Source: Kocuria sp.
GTDB taxonomy: Bacteria; Actinomycetota; Actinomycetes; Actinomycetales; Micrococcaceae
Reading direction: 5' to 3'
Assembly (NCBI RefSeq): GCF_030530945.1
Contig: NZ_JAUMTZ010000002.1
Coordinates: 1 to 64,000 of the forward strand
DNA length: 64,000 nucleotides
Positions 1 through 9,423 of the stretch are shown piece by piece. The first letter of the stretch is position 1. Each line of letters starts with the position of its first letter. The position numbers and the translations under genes were made by a program. The notes under the pieces are model-generated. The model was given only the letters and a program-made list of their open reading frames with translations. It was not told the DNA's origin and did not search any database.

Positions 1-561
1 CGCGGCGTCGTGGGCGCCCGGGGCCACGGTGGCGCTCGGGGCCCCGGGCCCCGCGGAAGTGCCGGTCCCGGTGGCGGCGGCGCGGTCGTAGCGCTGGGTG
101 GCGCGGCGCCGCACGCGCTGGGCCACCAGCACGAGCCACACCCCGCAGAGCACGAGCAGGGCGGCGGCGGCGAGCGCGGCCCAGGGCCAGCCGGTCATGG
201 TGTAGTCCCCGCCGTCGTTGATCACCCCGGTCCGGGCGCCCACGGTGGGCTGGGCGGCGGCGCGGGGGCCGCCGGTCACGGCCAGCACGGCGGCCGCGGC
301 ACCCACCCCGGCGAGTGCTACGACCACGCCCACGACGCTGCGCAGCAGCCTCCCGCCGAGGGCCGAGGCCACGGCGGCGACGGCGGCGACGAGACCGAGG
401 GCGGTGACGGCGGGGGCGGCGTCGGAGCCCTTGACGTCCACCGTGACGGGCTGCAGGGAGGTGGTGACCGCGGCGTGGATCCACGCGGTGGTGGTGGTGC
501 CGAACAGCGCGAGTGCGCAGAGCAGGGTGATCAGGACGGCGGGTGCGGTTCGACGCAGCAC
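1..561 (-). CDS. Trp-region conserved membrane protein (3' end outside window)
   Basis: The frame is open from a GTG at 561 to the window edge (187 codons, no stop seen). The protein begins MLRRTAPAVLITLLCALALFG, a first hydrophobic helix. Two central hydrophobic segments follow, then a WPWAALAAAALLVLCGVWLVL helix near residue 140 and a basic, Ala/Gly-rich tail. This four-helix layout directly after trpE matches the actinobacterial family called trp region conserved hypothetical membrane protein (Trp_oprn_chp). Its role is unknown; the position suggests a link to tryptophan synthesis. It starts 35 bp after the trpE stop, so it is probably in the same transcript. The GTG start is favoured because the hydrophobic N-terminus begins right there. 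Confidence 0.8.
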   Translation of the reverse strand, partial: MLRRTAPAVLITLLCALALFGTTTTAWIHAAVTTSLQPVTVDVKGSDAAPAVTALGLVAAVAAVASALGGRLLRSVVGVVVALAGVGAAAAVLAVTGGPRAAAQPTVGARTGVINDGGDYTMTGWPWAALAAAALLVLCGVWLVLVAQRVRRRATQRYDRAAATGTGTSAGPGAPSATVAPGAHDAA

Positions 562-596
562 GGTGGGGCTCCTCGGCAGGTGCGGTGGTGGTGGTC

Positions 597-2153
597 TCAG
601 CGCGGGGGTTCGCGCAGCGCCTGGGCGAGCAGTGCGGCGCGCAGGGGCGCGGTGGCCTTGTTCAGGGACTCCTGGGCCTCGGACTCGGGGTCGGAGTCCG
701 CCACGATGCCCCCGCCTGCCTGGACGTACGCGGTGCCCTCGAGCAGCAGGGCGGTGCGGATGGCGATCGCCATGTCCATGTTCCCGGCGAAGTCCATGTA
801 GCCCACCACGCCACCGTAGACGGCGCGGCGCAGCGGCTCGTACTGGTCCAGCAGCTGCAGGGCCCGGGGTTTGGGGGCTCCGGAGAGGGTGCCCGCCGGG
901 AACGTCGCCGCGAGGACGTCGTAGGCGCTGACGTCCTCGCGCATGCGGGCCACCACGGTGGAGCACAGGTGCATGATGTGGCTGAAGCGCTCGATCTCCA
1001 TGAACTCGCTGACGTCCACGCTGCCGGGTTCGGCCACGCGGGAGAGGTCGTTGCGGGCCAGGTCCACGAGCATGAGGTGCTCGGCGCGCTCCTTGTCGTC
1101 GGCGAGCAGGTCCCGCTCCAGGGCGAGGTCCTCGTCCACGGTGGCGCCGCGGGGGCGGGAGCCGGCGATGGGGTGGGTCACGGCCTGGCGTCCGGTCACG
1201 GTCACCAGGGCCTCCGGGGACGAGCCCACGATCGAGTAGGGCCTGCCCCCGGCGTCCTCGAAGGAGTACAGGTACATGTACGGGCTCGGGTTGATCCGGC
1301 GCAGGGTGCGGTACACGTCCAGGGAGTCGGCGTCGCAGGCGGCCTCGAAGCGGCGGGAGACCACCACCTGGAAGATGTCCCCGTCCACGATGGCCTGCTT
1401 GCCGCGGTCGATCGCGGCCATGAACAGCTCGCGGTCCCAGGACTGGTGCACCGCGGTCTCCAGGTCCGCGGGGTCCTGCCGCTCGTCCGTGACGGAGACG
1501 GTGGTGCGGCCCAGCGGGGTGGCCAGGCGCGCGAGCATCGACTCCAGCCGCGCCACGGCGTCGTGGTAGGCGGCGTCCACGTTCTCGTCGGTGCCGTTGA
1601 GGTTGACGGCGTTGGCCACGAGCAGCACGGTGCCGTCCTTGCCGTCGTGGACGGCCATGTCCGCCACGAGGTTCATGGCGAGCTCGGGGACGTGGAGGTC
1701 GTCCTCGGGCGGGTGGGGCAGCTTCTCCCAGCGCCGCACCGCCTCCCACCCCACGAAGCCCACCATGCCGCTGGTCAGGGGCGGCACGCCCTCGAAGGGC
1801 TCGGTGTGCAGCAGCTCCATGGTGGCGCGCAGTGCCTCGAGCGGATCGCCGTCGGTGGGGGCACCCGCCGGGGGGTCACCGATCCAGTGGGCGCGGCCGT
1901 CCCGCGCGGTGAGCGTGGCCATGGATCCGGCGCCCACGAACGAGTAGCGGGACCACACGCCGCCCTCCGCCGCGGACTCCAGCAGGAACGTGCCCGGGCG
2001 GGGGGCGCCGTCGCGGGTCACGAGCGCGCGGTAGAGGCCCACGGGGGTAAGCGAGTCCGCCAGCACGGTGGTGCGCACCGGAACCACCCGGCGGGTGGCC
2101 GCGTACTCCCGGAACTCCTCGAGGGTGGGGGTGATGGTGCCGAGGTGCTGCAT
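597..2153 (-). CDS. trpE: Anthranilate synthase component I
   Basis: TrpE converts chorismate and ammonia to anthranilate, the first committed step to tryptophan, together with the glutaminase TrpG, which is not in this window. The 518-residue protein has the N-terminal LLES motif (residues 57-60) that forms the tryptophan feedback site. It also has the chorismate-binding C-terminal half, with DIFQVVVSRR, PSPYMYL, GSSPE, PIAGSRPRG, DLARNDL and TFPAGTLSGAPKPRA. Length is normal. Its ATG immediately follows the TAG of hisI (TAGATG), so there is no room for a leader-peptide attenuator and it is translated as part of the his-trp transcript. Function is confident from the motifs. Confidence 0.97.
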   Translation of the reverse strand: MQHLGTITPTLEEFREYAATRRVVPVRTTVLADSLTPVGLYRALVTRDGAPRPGTFLLESAAEGGVWSRYSFVGAGSMATLTARDGRAHWIGDPPAGAPTDGDPLEALRATMELLHTEPFEGVPPLTSGMVGFVGWEAVRRWEKLPHPPEDDLHVPELAMNLVADMAVHDGKDGTVLLVANAVNLNGTDENVDAAYHDAVARLESMLARLATPLGRTTVSVTDERQDPADLETAVHQSWDRELFMAAIDRGKQAIVDGDIFQVVVSRRFEAACDADSLDVYRTLRRINPSPYMYLYSFEDAGGRPYSIVGSSPEALVTVTGRQAVTHPIAGSRPRGATVDEDLALERDLLADDKERAEHLMLVDLARNDLSRVAEPGSVDVSEFMEIERFSHIMHLCSTVVARMREDVSAYDVLAATFPAGTLSGAPKPRALQLLDQYEPLRRAVYGGVVGYMDFAGNMDMAIAIRTALLLEGTAYVQAGGGIVADSDPESEAQESLNKATAPLRAALLAQALREPPR

Positions 2154-2567
2154 CTAGACCGCCTGTTCCGCGTTGAGGTCCCGCCCGTCGAAGCACGTGC
2201 GGGAACCGGTGTGACATGCCGCGCCGGTCTGGTCCACCCGCACGAGCAGGGCGTCCCCGTCGCAGTCCAGGTGCACGGAGTGCACCCGCTGGACGTGGCC
2301 GGAGGTGTCTCCCTTGCGCCAGTACTCCTGGCGGGAACGGGACCAGAAGGTGACCCGTCCATCGGTGAGGGTGCGGCGCAGGGCCTCGTCGTCCATCCAG
2401 CCGAGCATGAGCACCTCGCCGGTGTCGTGCTGCTGGACCACCGCCGCGACCAGTCCGGCGGGATCCCGCTTGAGGCGCCGGGCGATCCCGGGGTCCAGCT
2501 GCTGCCCGGCGGCACCGGGGACGGACGCGCCCGCACGGGTGGCGGCGGCGTCGTTCGTGGGAGCCAT
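2154..2567 (-). CDS. hisI: Phosphoribosyl-AMP cyclohydrolase
   Basis: HisI opens the purine ring of phosphoribosyl-AMP in the third step of histidine synthesis. This 137-residue protein is the stand-alone cyclohydrolase; the pyrophosphatase HisE is a separate gene at 4343. Family motifs are visible: [32 protein letters not shown], the metal-binding segment [16 protein letters not shown], then [10 protein letters not shown] with two conserved cysteines. The ATG overlaps the hisF stop (ATGA), so the two are translationally coupled. The reading frame continues upstream of this ATG, but that part is hisF in another frame. Confidence 0.95.
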   Translation of the reverse strand: MAPTNDAAATRAGASVPGAAGQQLDPGIARRLKRDPAGLVAAVVQQHDTGEVLMLGWMDDEALRRTLTDGRVTFWSRSRQEYWRKGDTSGHVQRVHSVHLDCDGDALLVRVDQTGAACHTGSRTCFDGRDLNAEQAV

Positions 2568-3331
2568 CAGCGCACCTCGTGCCCGGCGGCGCGCAGGGCG
2601 TCCTTGACCTGGGCGATGGCGTGGTCCGGTCCGAAGTGGAACACGGAGGCCGCCAGCACGGCATCCGCTCCGGCGTCCACGGCCGGGGGGAAGTGCTCGG
2701 GCGCGCCCGCACCGCCCGAGGCGATCAGCGGCACGCCCACCACCTCCCGCACCGCCGAGATCATCTCCAGGTCGAAGCCCTCCCGGGTCCCGTCCGCGTC
2801 CATGGAGTTGAGCAGGATCTCCCCCACGCCGCGCTCCTCGGCCTCCCGGGCCCACTGCAGGGCGTCGCGGCCGGTCAGGGTGCGCCCGCCGCGCGTGGTG
2901 ACCTCGAAGCCGGAGGGGGTGTTGCCCGTGCGCTTCGCGTCCAGGGAGAGCACGAGCACCTGGTTGCCGAAGCGACGGGTGATCTCGTCCACGACCTCCG
3001 GGTGCTCCACCGCGGCGGTGTTGATCGAGGCCTTGTCCGCGCCGCAGCGCAGCAGCCGGTCCACGTCCTGCGGGGTGCGCACCCCGCCGCCCACCGTCAG
3101 CGGGATGAAGACCTTCTCCGCCGCGCGGGCCACCATGTCGAACACGGTGCCCCGCTGGGCGGAGGAGGCCGTCACGTCCAGGAAGGTCAGCTCGTCCGCG
3201 CCCGCGAGGTCGTAGCGAGCCGCCAGCTCCACGGGATCCCCCGCGTCACGCAGGTTCTCGAAGTTCACGCCCTTGACCACGCGCCCGGCATCCACGTCCA
3301 GACACGGGATCACCCGCACCGCCACTGCCAT
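2567..3331 (-). CDS. hisF: Imidazole glycerol phosphate synthase cyclase subunit
   Basis: HisF is the (beta/alpha)8 cyclase that makes imidazole glycerol phosphate and AICAR from PRFAR, using ammonia from HisH, which is not in this window. The 254-residue chain starts [21 protein letters not shown] with the catalytic Asp of the CLDVD motif. The second catalytic Asp lies in [10 protein letters not shown] near residue 140, and the phosphate-binding loops GGGVRT and ASGGAG are present. The ATG at 3331 is chosen because the protein then has the normal family N-terminus; the longer open frame upstream has no homology. It is 70 bp downstream of hisG. Confidence 0.97.
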   Translation of the reverse strand: MAVAVRVIPCLDVDAGRVVKGVNFENLRDAGDPVELAARYDLAGADELTFLDVTASSAQRGTVFDMVARAAEKVFIPLTVGGGVRTPQDVDRLLRCGADKASINTAAVEHPEVVDEITRRFGNQVLVLSLDAKRTGNTPSGFEVTTRGGRTLTGRDALQWAREAEERGVGEILLNSMDADGTREGFDLEMISAVREVVGVPLIASGGAGAPEHFPPAVDAGADAVLAASVFHFGPDHAIAQVKDALRAAGHEVR

Positions 3332-3375
3332 CTCTGCCGTCCTCCGCCGTCTCGTCCGTCTCGGTTCTCGTCCCG

Positions 3376-3393
3376 CCCCGCACCCGTGCGGGG
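3376..3393. other. Small hairpin between hisG and hisF
   Basis: A perfect 8-bp inverted repeat (CCCCGCAC / GTGCGGGG) with a 2-base loop lies just after the hisG stop and 45 bp before hisF. There is no T-run, so it may stabilise or space the mRNA rather than terminate it. Confidence 0.4.
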
Positions 3394-3401
3394 TGCGCAC
3401 T

Positions 3402-4247
3402 TCAGATGCGCGCCGCCTGGATGGGCGAGACCAGGATGGCCCGGGCACCCACCTCGTAGAGGGCGTCCATGACCTTGTTGGTGTCCGCCTTGCGCACCAT
3501 GGCCCGCACCGCCACCGCGCCGTCGCGGCCCAGCGGGGAGATCGTGGGGCCCTGCATGCCGGGGGTCAGGGCGGTGGCCGCGGGCAGCAGGTCCTCGCTG
3601 ACGTCGTAGTCCACCATCACGTACTGCCGCGCCACGAGCACACCCCGCAGACGACGCCGCAGCACGCCCAGTCCCTCCGGCTCCGCCTCGTGACCCCGCC
3701 GGATCAGCAGGGCCTCGGACTCCATGATGGGTCCGTCGAAGATCTCCAGCCCCGCCGCGCGCAGCGTGCTGCCGGTCTCCACCACGTCCGCGATCGCGTC
3801 TGCCACACCCAGGCGGATGGACGACTCCACCGCGCCGTCCAGACGCACGACCTCCGCGTCCACCCCCTGCTCGCGCAGGTGCTTCTCGAGCAGCAGCTGG
3901 TAGCTGGTGGCGATCCGCCTGCCCTGCAGCTCGTGCACGGAGCTGAACTGCCCGGCCGGCCCCGCCAGCCGGAACGTGGAGCGCGCGAAGTCCAGTCCGA
4001 GCTCCTCGGTGGCCTGCGCCCCGGAGTCCAGCAGCAGGTCCCGACCCGTGATCCCGAGGTCCAGGGTCCCCCCGCCCACGTAGATCGCGATGTCCCGGGG
4101 GCGCAGGTAGAAGAACTCGACCTCGTTGTCGGTGTCCACCAGCACCAGCTCGCGGGTGCTGCGCCGCTGCCGGTAGCCGGCCTCGGTGAGCATGGTGACG
4201 GCCGATTCGGACAGTGCGCCCTTGTTGGGCACGGCGACTCGCAGCAT
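3402..4247 (-). CDS. hisG: ATP phosphoribosyltransferase, long form
   Basis: HisG joins ATP and PRPP in the first, feedback-regulated step of histidine synthesis. At 281 residues this is the long HisG form, with the catalytic domain followed by a C-terminal ACT-like regulatory domain of about 75 residues. That domain's signature is visible around [13 protein letters not shown] [22 protein letters not shown] and the end [10 protein letters not shown]-terminal motifs are [16 protein letters not shown] and [19 protein letters not shown]. The PRPP-binding region is [20 protein letters not shown]. An AAAGGACC ribosome site precedes ATG 4247. It lies between hisE and hisF on the minus strand. Confidence 0.97.
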   Translation of the reverse strand: MLRVAVPNKGALSESAVTMLTEAGYRQRRSTRELVLVDTDNEVEFFYLRPRDIAIYVGGGTLDLGITGRDLLLDSGAQATEELGLDFARSTFRLAGPAGQFSSVHELQGRRIATSYQLLLEKHLREQGVDAEVVRLDGAVESSIRLGVADAIADVVETGSTLRAAGLEIFDGPIMESEALLIRRGHEAEPEGLGVLRRRLRGVLVARQYVMVDYDVSEDLLPAATALTPGMQGPTISPLGRDGAVAVRAMVRKADTNKVMDALYEVGARAILVSPIQAARI

Positions 4248-4342
4248 GGTGGTCCTTTCCGCGGTGCGGTCTGGGTGAGTAGGGGCGGCCCGCAGGTCCG
4301 CGGGCGGGGGCGGCCGTGGCCGGGCCGGGGGCGCGGGGGTGC

Positions 4343-4606
4343 TCAGAGGTGCTTGTACACGTCCTCGAGGCTCATGCCCTTGGCGATCATCATCACCTGG
4401 AGGTGGTAGAGCAGCTGGGAGATCTCCTCGGCGGCCTCGGCGTCGGTCTCGTACTCGCACGCCATCCAGACCTCGGCGGCCTCCTCCACGACCTTCTTCC
4501 CGATGCCGTGGATCCCGGAGTCCAGTTCCGCGACGGTCTTGGAGCCCTCGGGGCGCTGGGCCGCCCTGGTGGCGAGTTCGGTGAAGAGGTCTTCGAAGGT
4601 TTTCAC
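4343..4606 (-). CDS. hisE: Phosphoribosyl-ATP pyrophosphohydrolase
   Basis: HisE removes pyrophosphate from phosphoribosyl-ATP, the second step of histidine synthesis. The 87-residue all-alpha protein carries the MazG-like metal-binding pattern [19 protein letters not shown], with a further glutamate in [16 protein letters not shown]. Length is typical of the free-standing actinobacterial enzyme. It is the first gene of the his-trp string (hisE, hisG, hisF, hisI, trpE) and is separated from ribH by 46 bp that hold a strong hairpin. Confident. Confidence 0.96.
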   Translation of the reverse strand: MKTFEDLFTELATRAAQRPEGSKTVAELDSGIHGIGKKVVEEAAEVWMACEYETDAEAAEEISQLLYHLQVMMIAKGMSLEDVYKHL

Positions 4607-4618
4607 GGTCCCAGACTA

Positions 4619-4651
4619 CCGGGCGCGGGGCGGGAGCACGCCCCGCGCCCG
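4619..4651 (-). terminator. Hairpin after ribH, before hisE
   Basis: A perfect 12-bp G+C inverted repeat (GGGCGCGGGGCG / CGCCCCGCGCCC, loop of 6) lies between the ribH stop and the hisE start. There is no T-run. It is placed to end or attenuate the rib transcript before the his genes. Confidence 0.55.
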
Positions 4652-4652
4652 T

Positions 4653-5132
4653 TCAGCAGGTGATCCCCCGCAGGGTCAGGGCGGTGCTGAGCGCGGCGTG
4701 GGCGGCCTCGTAGCCCTTGTCCTCGTGGGAGCCCTCCAGCCCTGCGCGGTCCAGGCCCTGCGCCTCGGTGTCGCACGTGAGCACGCCGAAGCCCACGGGT
4801 GTCCCGGTGCGCACGGACACCTCCGTGAGTCCGTTCGTGGCGGCGTGGCAGACGTAGTCGAAGTGGGGGGTGCCGCCGCGGATCACGACGCCGAGCGCGA
4901 CCACCGCGTCCACCTCCGGTGCCAGCCTGCTCGCCGCCACGGGCAGCTCGAAGCTGCCGGGCACCCGCACCCGCAGCACCTCCCCGGTGCGGGCCTCGTC
5001 CAGCGCGCGCAGGGCGCCGTCGAGCAGGCCGTCCATGATGGTGGTGTGCCAGCTCGCGGCCACCACGGCCACGCGCAGCTGCGAGGCGTCGAGGTCGGTG
5101 GCGTGGCTCTCGGGTGCTCCGTGTCCGCTCAT
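4653..5132 (-). CDS. ribH: 6,7-dimethyl-8-ribityllumazine synthase
   Basis: RibH condenses the RibD product with dihydroxybutanone phosphate to form lumazine, the substrate of riboflavin synthase. The 159-residue protein has the family pattern: [20 protein letters not shown] at the substrate site, [12 protein letters not shown], and [25 protein letters not shown], which includes the catalytic histidine segment. [14 protein letters not shown] and EDKGYEAA follow near the C-terminus. Its ATG overlaps the ribA stop by four bases (ATGA). It is the last gene of the rib operon and is followed by a hairpin. Confidence 0.96.
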   Translation of the reverse strand: MSGHGAPESHATDLDASQLRVAVVAASWHTTIMDGLLDGALRALDEARTGEVLRVRVPGSFELPVAASRLAPEVDAVVALGVVIRGGTPHFDYVCHAATNGLTEVSVRTGTPVGFGVLTCDTEAQGLDRAGLEGSHEDKGYEAAHAALSTALTLRGITC

Positions 5133-5806
5133 GAGTTCTCTCCTGGGGTGAGGTGGGTCAGGTGGTGGTGCATGCGGTCGCGCTTGGTGCGCAGGTAGCC
5201 GAGGTTCTCGGCGCGGGCCGGGACCTCGTGGGGGACCACGTCCGCCACGGTGATCCCGAGGGCCTCGAGCTTCTTGACCTTGTCGGGGTTGTTGGTGAGC
5301 AGCCGCACCGTGGTCAGGCCCATGGCGGTGAGGATCCTGCCCGCCGCGGTGTAGTCCCGGGCCTCGGCGGGCAGCCCCAGCATGGTGTTGGCGTCCACGG
5401 TGTCCGCGCCGGCGTCCTGGAGCCTGTAGGCCCGGAGCTTGTTGAGCAGCCCGATGCCGCGGCCCTCGTGGTTGCGCAGGTACACCAGGGTCCCGCCGTG
5501 CTCGGCGATCCGCTCCATGGCCAGGTGCAGCTGCGGACCGCAGTCGCAGCGCCACGAGTCCAGCACGTCCCCGGTGAAGCACTCCGAGTGCAGCCGCACC
5601 AGGGGTGGCAGGGCCTCCTCCCCCGCCGGCTGCGGGGCGCTCAGCGACACGTGCTCGGTGGCGGGCACGCCGGAGGGCTCGGGCACGCGCCACGCCGTGA
5701 CGGAGAACGTCCCGTACCCGGTGGGCACGGAGACCGGCTCGGAGTGCTCCAGCGCCTCGAGTGGCCCCTGCGGCTCCGCGGTGCCGCGGTGCTCGGCAGC
5801 GCTCAT
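5129..5806 (-). CDS. ribA: GTP cyclohydrolase II
   Basis: RibA opens GTP to the diaminopyrimidine that starts riboflavin synthesis. In many bacteria it is fused behind RibB; here it stands alone (225 residues). The zinc-binding cysteines are in [21 protein letters not shown]. Other motifs are [21 protein letters not shown] and [15 protein letters not shown], then the GTP-site segment [19 protein letters not shown]. The ATG at 5806 overlaps the stop of the RibE-RibB fusion (ATGA), and its own stop overlaps ribH the same way. The first 40 residues are less conserved, as in other free-standing actinobacterial forms. Confidence 0.95.
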   Translation of the reverse strand: MSAAEHRGTAEPQGPLEALEHSEPVSVPTGYGTFSVTAWRVPEPSGVPATEHVSLSAPQPAGEEALPPLVRLHSECFTGDVLDSWRCDCGPQLHLAMERIAEHGGTLVYLRNHEGRGIGLLNKLRAYRLQDAGADTVDANTMLGLPAEARDYTAAGRILTAMGLTTVRLLTNNPDKVKKLEALGITVADVVPHEVPARAENLGYLRTKRDRMHHHLTHLTPGENS

Positions 5807-7134
5807 GCGGTGCGGCCCTCGCCCCGTGTGTCCCCGTGGACCGCGGACGTGCTGGTGGGGGCGGCGTCGGGAACGGCGGCCGGGGCGGTGTGGTGCTCGT
5901 CCAGGAACGTGCAGAGGTCCGCGATGCTGATCATCACCAGCCCGTGCTCGTCCGCGAAGCGGCGCAGGGCGGGTGCGCGGAGGGGCTGGCCGGCGTCGTC
6001 CACGACCTCGGCGATCGCGCCCACGGGCTCGCACCCGGCCAGGCGGGCGAGCTCCACGGCGGCCTCGGTGTGGCCCGCGCGCTCCCGGACGCCACCGGGG
6101 ACGGCGCGCAGCGGCAGGACGTGGCCGGGACGGGTGAGGTCGGTGGCGGAGGTGCCCGGCAGGGCCAGCAGCCGGGTGGTCAGGGCGCGGTCGCGGGCGC
6201 TGATCCCGGTGGTGATGCCCACGCGGGCGTCGCACGTGACGGTGTAGGCGGTGGCCTTGGCGTCCTCGTTGTGCTCGGTCATGGGCGGCAGCGCCAGCCG
6301 GTCCGCGTGCTCCCCCGGCATGGACACGCACACCACCCCGGAGCTGTGTCGGACCGTGAATCCCATGAGGGGCTGGGTGGCGTGCTGGGCGGCGAAGACC
6401 AGGTCGCCCTCGTTCTCCCGGTCCTCGTCGTCCACGACCACCACCGCGGCGCCCGAGGCGATCGCGGCCACGGCGTCCGCCACGGGGTCGAGGCGTACCG
6501 TGTCCGCCGCGGCGGACGGCGCGTAGGAGGCCAGGCGCTCGGCGTACTTGGCGAGCACGTCCACCTCCAGGTTCACGGCGTCCCCCGGGCCGCGGGTGCC
6601 GAGCGTGGTGGCGCGCAGCGTCTCGGGGATCAGCCCCACCTCGAACCACGCCGGCTCCCGCCCCGCGGCGTTCACCGCGGTGACCGTGAGGGACACGCCG
6701 TCCACGGCGATCGAGCCCTTGACGGCCACGTAGCGGGCCAGCTCGGCGGGCAGCGCCACGCGCACGGTGTCCCACCCGGTGTGCCGCACGCGGGAGACCA
6801 CGGTGCCCACGCCGTCCACGTGGCCCTGGACCACGTGGCCGTCCAGGCGGTCCCCGGCGGCCGTGCAGCGCTCCACGTTCACGCTCTCGCCGTCCCGCAG
6901 CCGCCCCAGGGTGGTCAGGCGCAGCGTCTCGCCCATCACGTCCGCGGTGAAGTCCCCCGTGGCGGGCCCCTCCGCGGGAACCGCCGTGAGGCACACGCCG
7001 TTGACCGCGAGCGACCCGCCGTGCGGCAGGTCCGCGACCAGGCGGCCCGCGCCCAGGTGGAGGCGGGCGGCATCGTCCGCCAACCGTTCTACGCGGCGCA
7101 CGGTGGCCTGGGACTCGACTATTCCGGTGAACAC
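5803..7134 (-). CDS. Fused riboflavin synthase (RibE) and DHBP synthase (RibB)
   Basis: One 443-residue open frame joins two riboflavin enzymes. Residues 1 to about 205 are riboflavin synthase alpha: [14 protein letters not shown] start, [14 protein letters not shown], then the duplicated lumazine-binding half with [25 protein letters not shown] and [10 protein letters not shown]. From about residue 220 it is 3,4-dihydroxy-2-butanone 4-phosphate synthase: [15 protein letters not shown] (metal-binding acidic loop), [26 protein letters not shown] and [20 protein letters not shown] start at 7134 is preceded by GAGGAGG at good spacing. The gene overlaps ribD by 16 bases and ribA by 4. The usual actinobacterial fusion is RibB-RibA, so this pairing is unusual. 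Confidence 0.93.
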   Translation of the reverse strand: MFTGIVESQATVRRVERLADDAARLHLGAGRLVADLPHGGSLAVNGVCLTAVPAEGPATGDFTADVMGETLRLTTLGRLRDGESVNVERCTAAGDRLDGHVVQGHVDGVGTVVSRVRHTGWDTVRVALPAELARYVAVKGSIAVDGVSLTVTAVNAAGREPAWFEVGLIPETLRATTLGTRGPGDAVNLEVDVLAKYAERLASYAPSAAADTVRLDPVADAVAAIASGAAVVVVDDEDRENEGDLVFAAQHATQPLMGFTVRHSSGVVCVSMPGEHADRLALPPMTEHNEDAKATAYTVTCDARVGITTGISARDRALTTRLLALPGTSATDLTRPGHVLPLRAVPGGVRERAGHTEAAVELARLAGCEPVGAIAEVVDDAGQPLRAPALRRFADEHGLVMISIADLCTFLDEHHTAPAAVPDAAPTSTSAVHGDTRGEGRTA

Positions 7135-8555
7135 TGTTCCTCCTCGGGGGACGGGGTGTGCGGGGCCCGGCACGGCGTCGTCGCGGTGCCGCCCGCGGGG
7201 TCTGGCGCGGACGGCGTGGCACCGTCCGGCGGGTTCGTGGTGGCGCCCGGGGCCGCACCGGTGGCGGCCGCGGGGCGGGCCTGCCGGACGTGATCCGGCG
7301 TCCCGGTGGGAGCGGGCGACGCCTCGCGATCCGCCAGCGCCGCGCCGCCGCGGTCTTGATCGGTGGCGGCACGGCTCGCCGGCCTCAGGTGCCAGCGGAT
7401 GTCCTCGCCCACGGGGGCCACGGCAGCGCCCCCGGCAACACCCACGGGATCGCCGCGCCACCGCGACGCCGCTGCCAGGGTCTCCACCCCGAGCGCCGCC
7501 ACCGACGCCGCCCCCGCGCCCAGCAGCACGGGCGCCTGGTGGAGCCACAGCTCGTCCACGAGGTCCGCGGCGAGGAACGCGGCCGCCACGGTGGGCCCGC
7601 CCTCCACCAGCACGTGTGCGGCACCCAGGTCCCGCAGCCGGGACAGGGCCTCGCGGGGGTCGTGGGTGGCCAGGTGCACGAAGCGCCCGTCCGCACCGGC
7701 GGCGGACGCGCCGACGACGCCGCGGCGCACCGCCGCCGCCTCCGGCACCGGGCGGGTGGACATCACCGCGCGCAGCGGCTGCCGCGGCACGGGCGCGCCC
7801 GCGGCGTCACGGGCCGTGAGGGAGGGGTCGTCCGCGCGCAGGGTGCCGCCCCCCACGAGGATCGCGTCCACGCGGGCGCGCAGCGCGTGGCCCTCGGCGC
7901 GGGCCGCCTGCCCCGTGATCCACCGGCTCGTCCCGTCCGCGGCGGCCACCCGCCCGTCCAGGGTCTGGGCGATCTTGAGGCTCACGAACGGGCGGTGCTG
8001 CGCCTGCGCGCGGAACCAGCGCTCGTTCAGTGCCAGGGCCTCGTCCGCCAGGAGACCCGCGCGCACGTCCAGGCCCTCGGCCACGAGCGCGGCAGCGCCC
8101 CCGCGGGCCGCGTCCGTGCTGTCCCCCACGGCGTAGACCAGGCGGGGGATCCCCGCGGCCGCCACGGCCTCCGAGCAGGGCCCGGTGCGTCCCGTGTGGT
8201 GGCAGGGCTCCAGGGTCACGACCATGGTGGTGTCCCGCAGGTCCGTGCCGGCCTCGCGGGCCAGGCGCAGGGCGGCCACCTCCGCGTGGTCGGTGCCCGC
8301 GCCGCGGTGGTGGCCCACGTGCAGCACCTCCCCGGCGGAGCTCAGGATGGCCGCGCCCACCACGGGGTTCGCCCCGCGCACGCCCAGCCGCGCCGCCTCC
8401 AGGGCCCCGCGCATCGCGGTCTCCTCGGCGGCGGTGAAAGGCCCGGCGCCAACCCCGGGGGTGGTGGAGGTCGCGTCGACGCGGGGTGCGGAACCGGGAG
8501 AACGGCGCGCGGAGGCGCGGGAACGGGGTGCGGCGTCGTCGGACGGGGAGGTCAC
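7119..8555 (-). CDS. ribD: Bifunctional pyrimidine deaminase/reductase
   Basis: RibD deaminates and then reduces the RibA product. The deaminase domain (about residues 35-180) has [11 protein letters not shown], the zinc histidine of DHAEVAAL and the zinc cysteines of [17 protein letters not shown]. The reductase domain (about 180-400) has [40 protein letters not shown] and [15 protein letters not shown] tail of roughly 80 residues rich in Pro, Ala, Gly and Thr follows and looks disordered; it makes this protein longer (478 residues) than most RibD. The GTG at 8555 forms a GTGA overlap with the upstream transporter gene, which decides the start. The 3' end overlaps the RibE-RibB gene by 16 bases. 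Confidence 0.94.
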   Translation of the reverse strand: MTSPSDDAAPRSRASARRSPGSAPRVDATSTTPGVGAGPFTAAEETAMRGALEAARLGVRGANPVVGAAILSSAGEVLHVGHHRGAGTDHAEVAALRLAREAGTDLRDTTMVVTLEPCHHTGRTGPCSEAVAAAGIPRLVYAVGDSTDAARGGAAALVAEGLDVRAGLLADEALALNERWFRAQAQHRPFVSLKIAQTLDGRVAAADGTSRWITGQAARAEGHALRARVDAILVGGGTLRADDPSLTARDAAGAPVPRQPLRAVMSTRPVPEAAAVRRGVVGASAAGADGRFVHLATHDPREALSRLRDLGAAHVLVEGGPTVAAAFLAADLVDELWLHQAPVLLGAGAASVAALGVETLAAASRWRGDPVGVAGGAAVAPVGEDIRWHLRPASRAATDQDRGGAALADREASPAPTGTPDHVRQARPAAATGAAPGATTNPPDGATPSAPDPAGGTATTPCRAPHTPSPEEEQCSPE

Positions 8556-9271
8556 GGGCGCTCGTCCCCGGTGGCGTCCCCCACGGACAGGTGGAGGTCG
8601 GGGAAGCCGGTGCCGATGGTGGCGGCCCGCCGCTGGCGCGTGTTCACCCGCCACCACACGAAGAAGCCCGCGAGGGTGAAAGCCCCGTAGAACACGTACA
8701 TGAGCCCGGAGGCGTAGTACCCGGCGGAGAACAGCAGCGGGACGCCCACCAGGTCCACGGCCACCCAGAAGAGCCAGAACTCCACCCAGCCCCGGGCCAT
8801 GCCCAGGGTGGCCAGCAGCGATCCCGTGAAGATCCAGGCGTCCGCCCACACGGGCTCGTAGGAGCCCAGGGCGCGGAAGACGGGGGTGAGCACGGCGGTG
8901 CCCACGAGCATGGCGAGCACCAGGAGGACGCGCTGGCGGCGCCCCGCCCAGCGCGGGGTCACCGCCTCCTGCTCGGCGCCGCGGGAGCGCCGCCACTGCA
9001 CCCAGCCGTAGACGGACACGGCGATGAACATGATCTGGCGACCGGCCTGGCCCAGGAGGTTCACGGGGTTGGGGGTCTCGAAGACCGCACCCAGGAAGAC
9101 GGTGAGCAGGATCGCGTTGCCCACGATGCCCACGGGCCACGCCCACACCTTGCGGCGCATGCCGCCCAGCGCGGAGAGCAGGCCGAAGACGTTGCCCAGC
9201 ACCTCGCGCCACAGGATGAACCCGTCCCCCACGCGCAGCTGCGCGTCGAACAACCAGCGCAGGACCTCCAC
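8552..9271 (-). CDS. PnuC-family transporter, probably riboflavin uptake
   Basis: This is a 239-residue membrane protein of the PnuC (nicotinamide riboside transporter) superfamily with about seven hydrophobic helices. The family segments WPVGIVGNAILLTVFLGAVFE and FIAVSVYGWVQWRRS are visible, as is a C-terminal aromatic stretch around WVEFWLFWVAVDLVGVPLLF. It is the first gene behind an FMN riboswitch and is translationally coupled to ribD. By analogy with the riboflavin transporters of this superfamily (PnuX/RibM), riboflavin rather than nicotinamide riboside is the likely substrate. GTG 9271 is preferred because a GAGGAG motif sits just upstream; an in-frame GTG at 9286 would add five residues. 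Confidence 0.85.
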   Translation of the reverse strand: MEVLRWLFDAQLRVGDGFILWREVLGNVFGLLSALGGMRRKVWAWPVGIVGNAILLTVFLGAVFETPNPVNLLGQAGRQIMFIAVSVYGWVQWRRSRGAEQEAVTPRWAGRRQRVLLVLAMLVGTAVLTPVFRALGSYEPVWADAWIFTGSLLATLGMARGWVEFWLFWVAVDLVGVPLLFSAGYYASGLMYVFYGAFTLAGFFVWWRVNTRQRRAATIGTGFPDLHLSVGDATGDERP

Positions 9272-9423
9272 GGTGTCTCCTCTCACCCGCCACGGTCGGT
9301 GGTTCCGGGGAGCAGGAGCACGCCCGCGGCCACGGCCGCGCGGCGGACAGCACCACCGGATGACCCGGTCTCACGCACCCTGTGGGGGATGCGCCGCGGG
9401 ACGGCGGTGCGCACGTGTGCCTA

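Noticed and set aside
2151..2160. Tryptophan attenuator or leader peptide before trpE
   Set aside because: The trpE ATG abuts the hisI stop codon, leaving no room for a leader.
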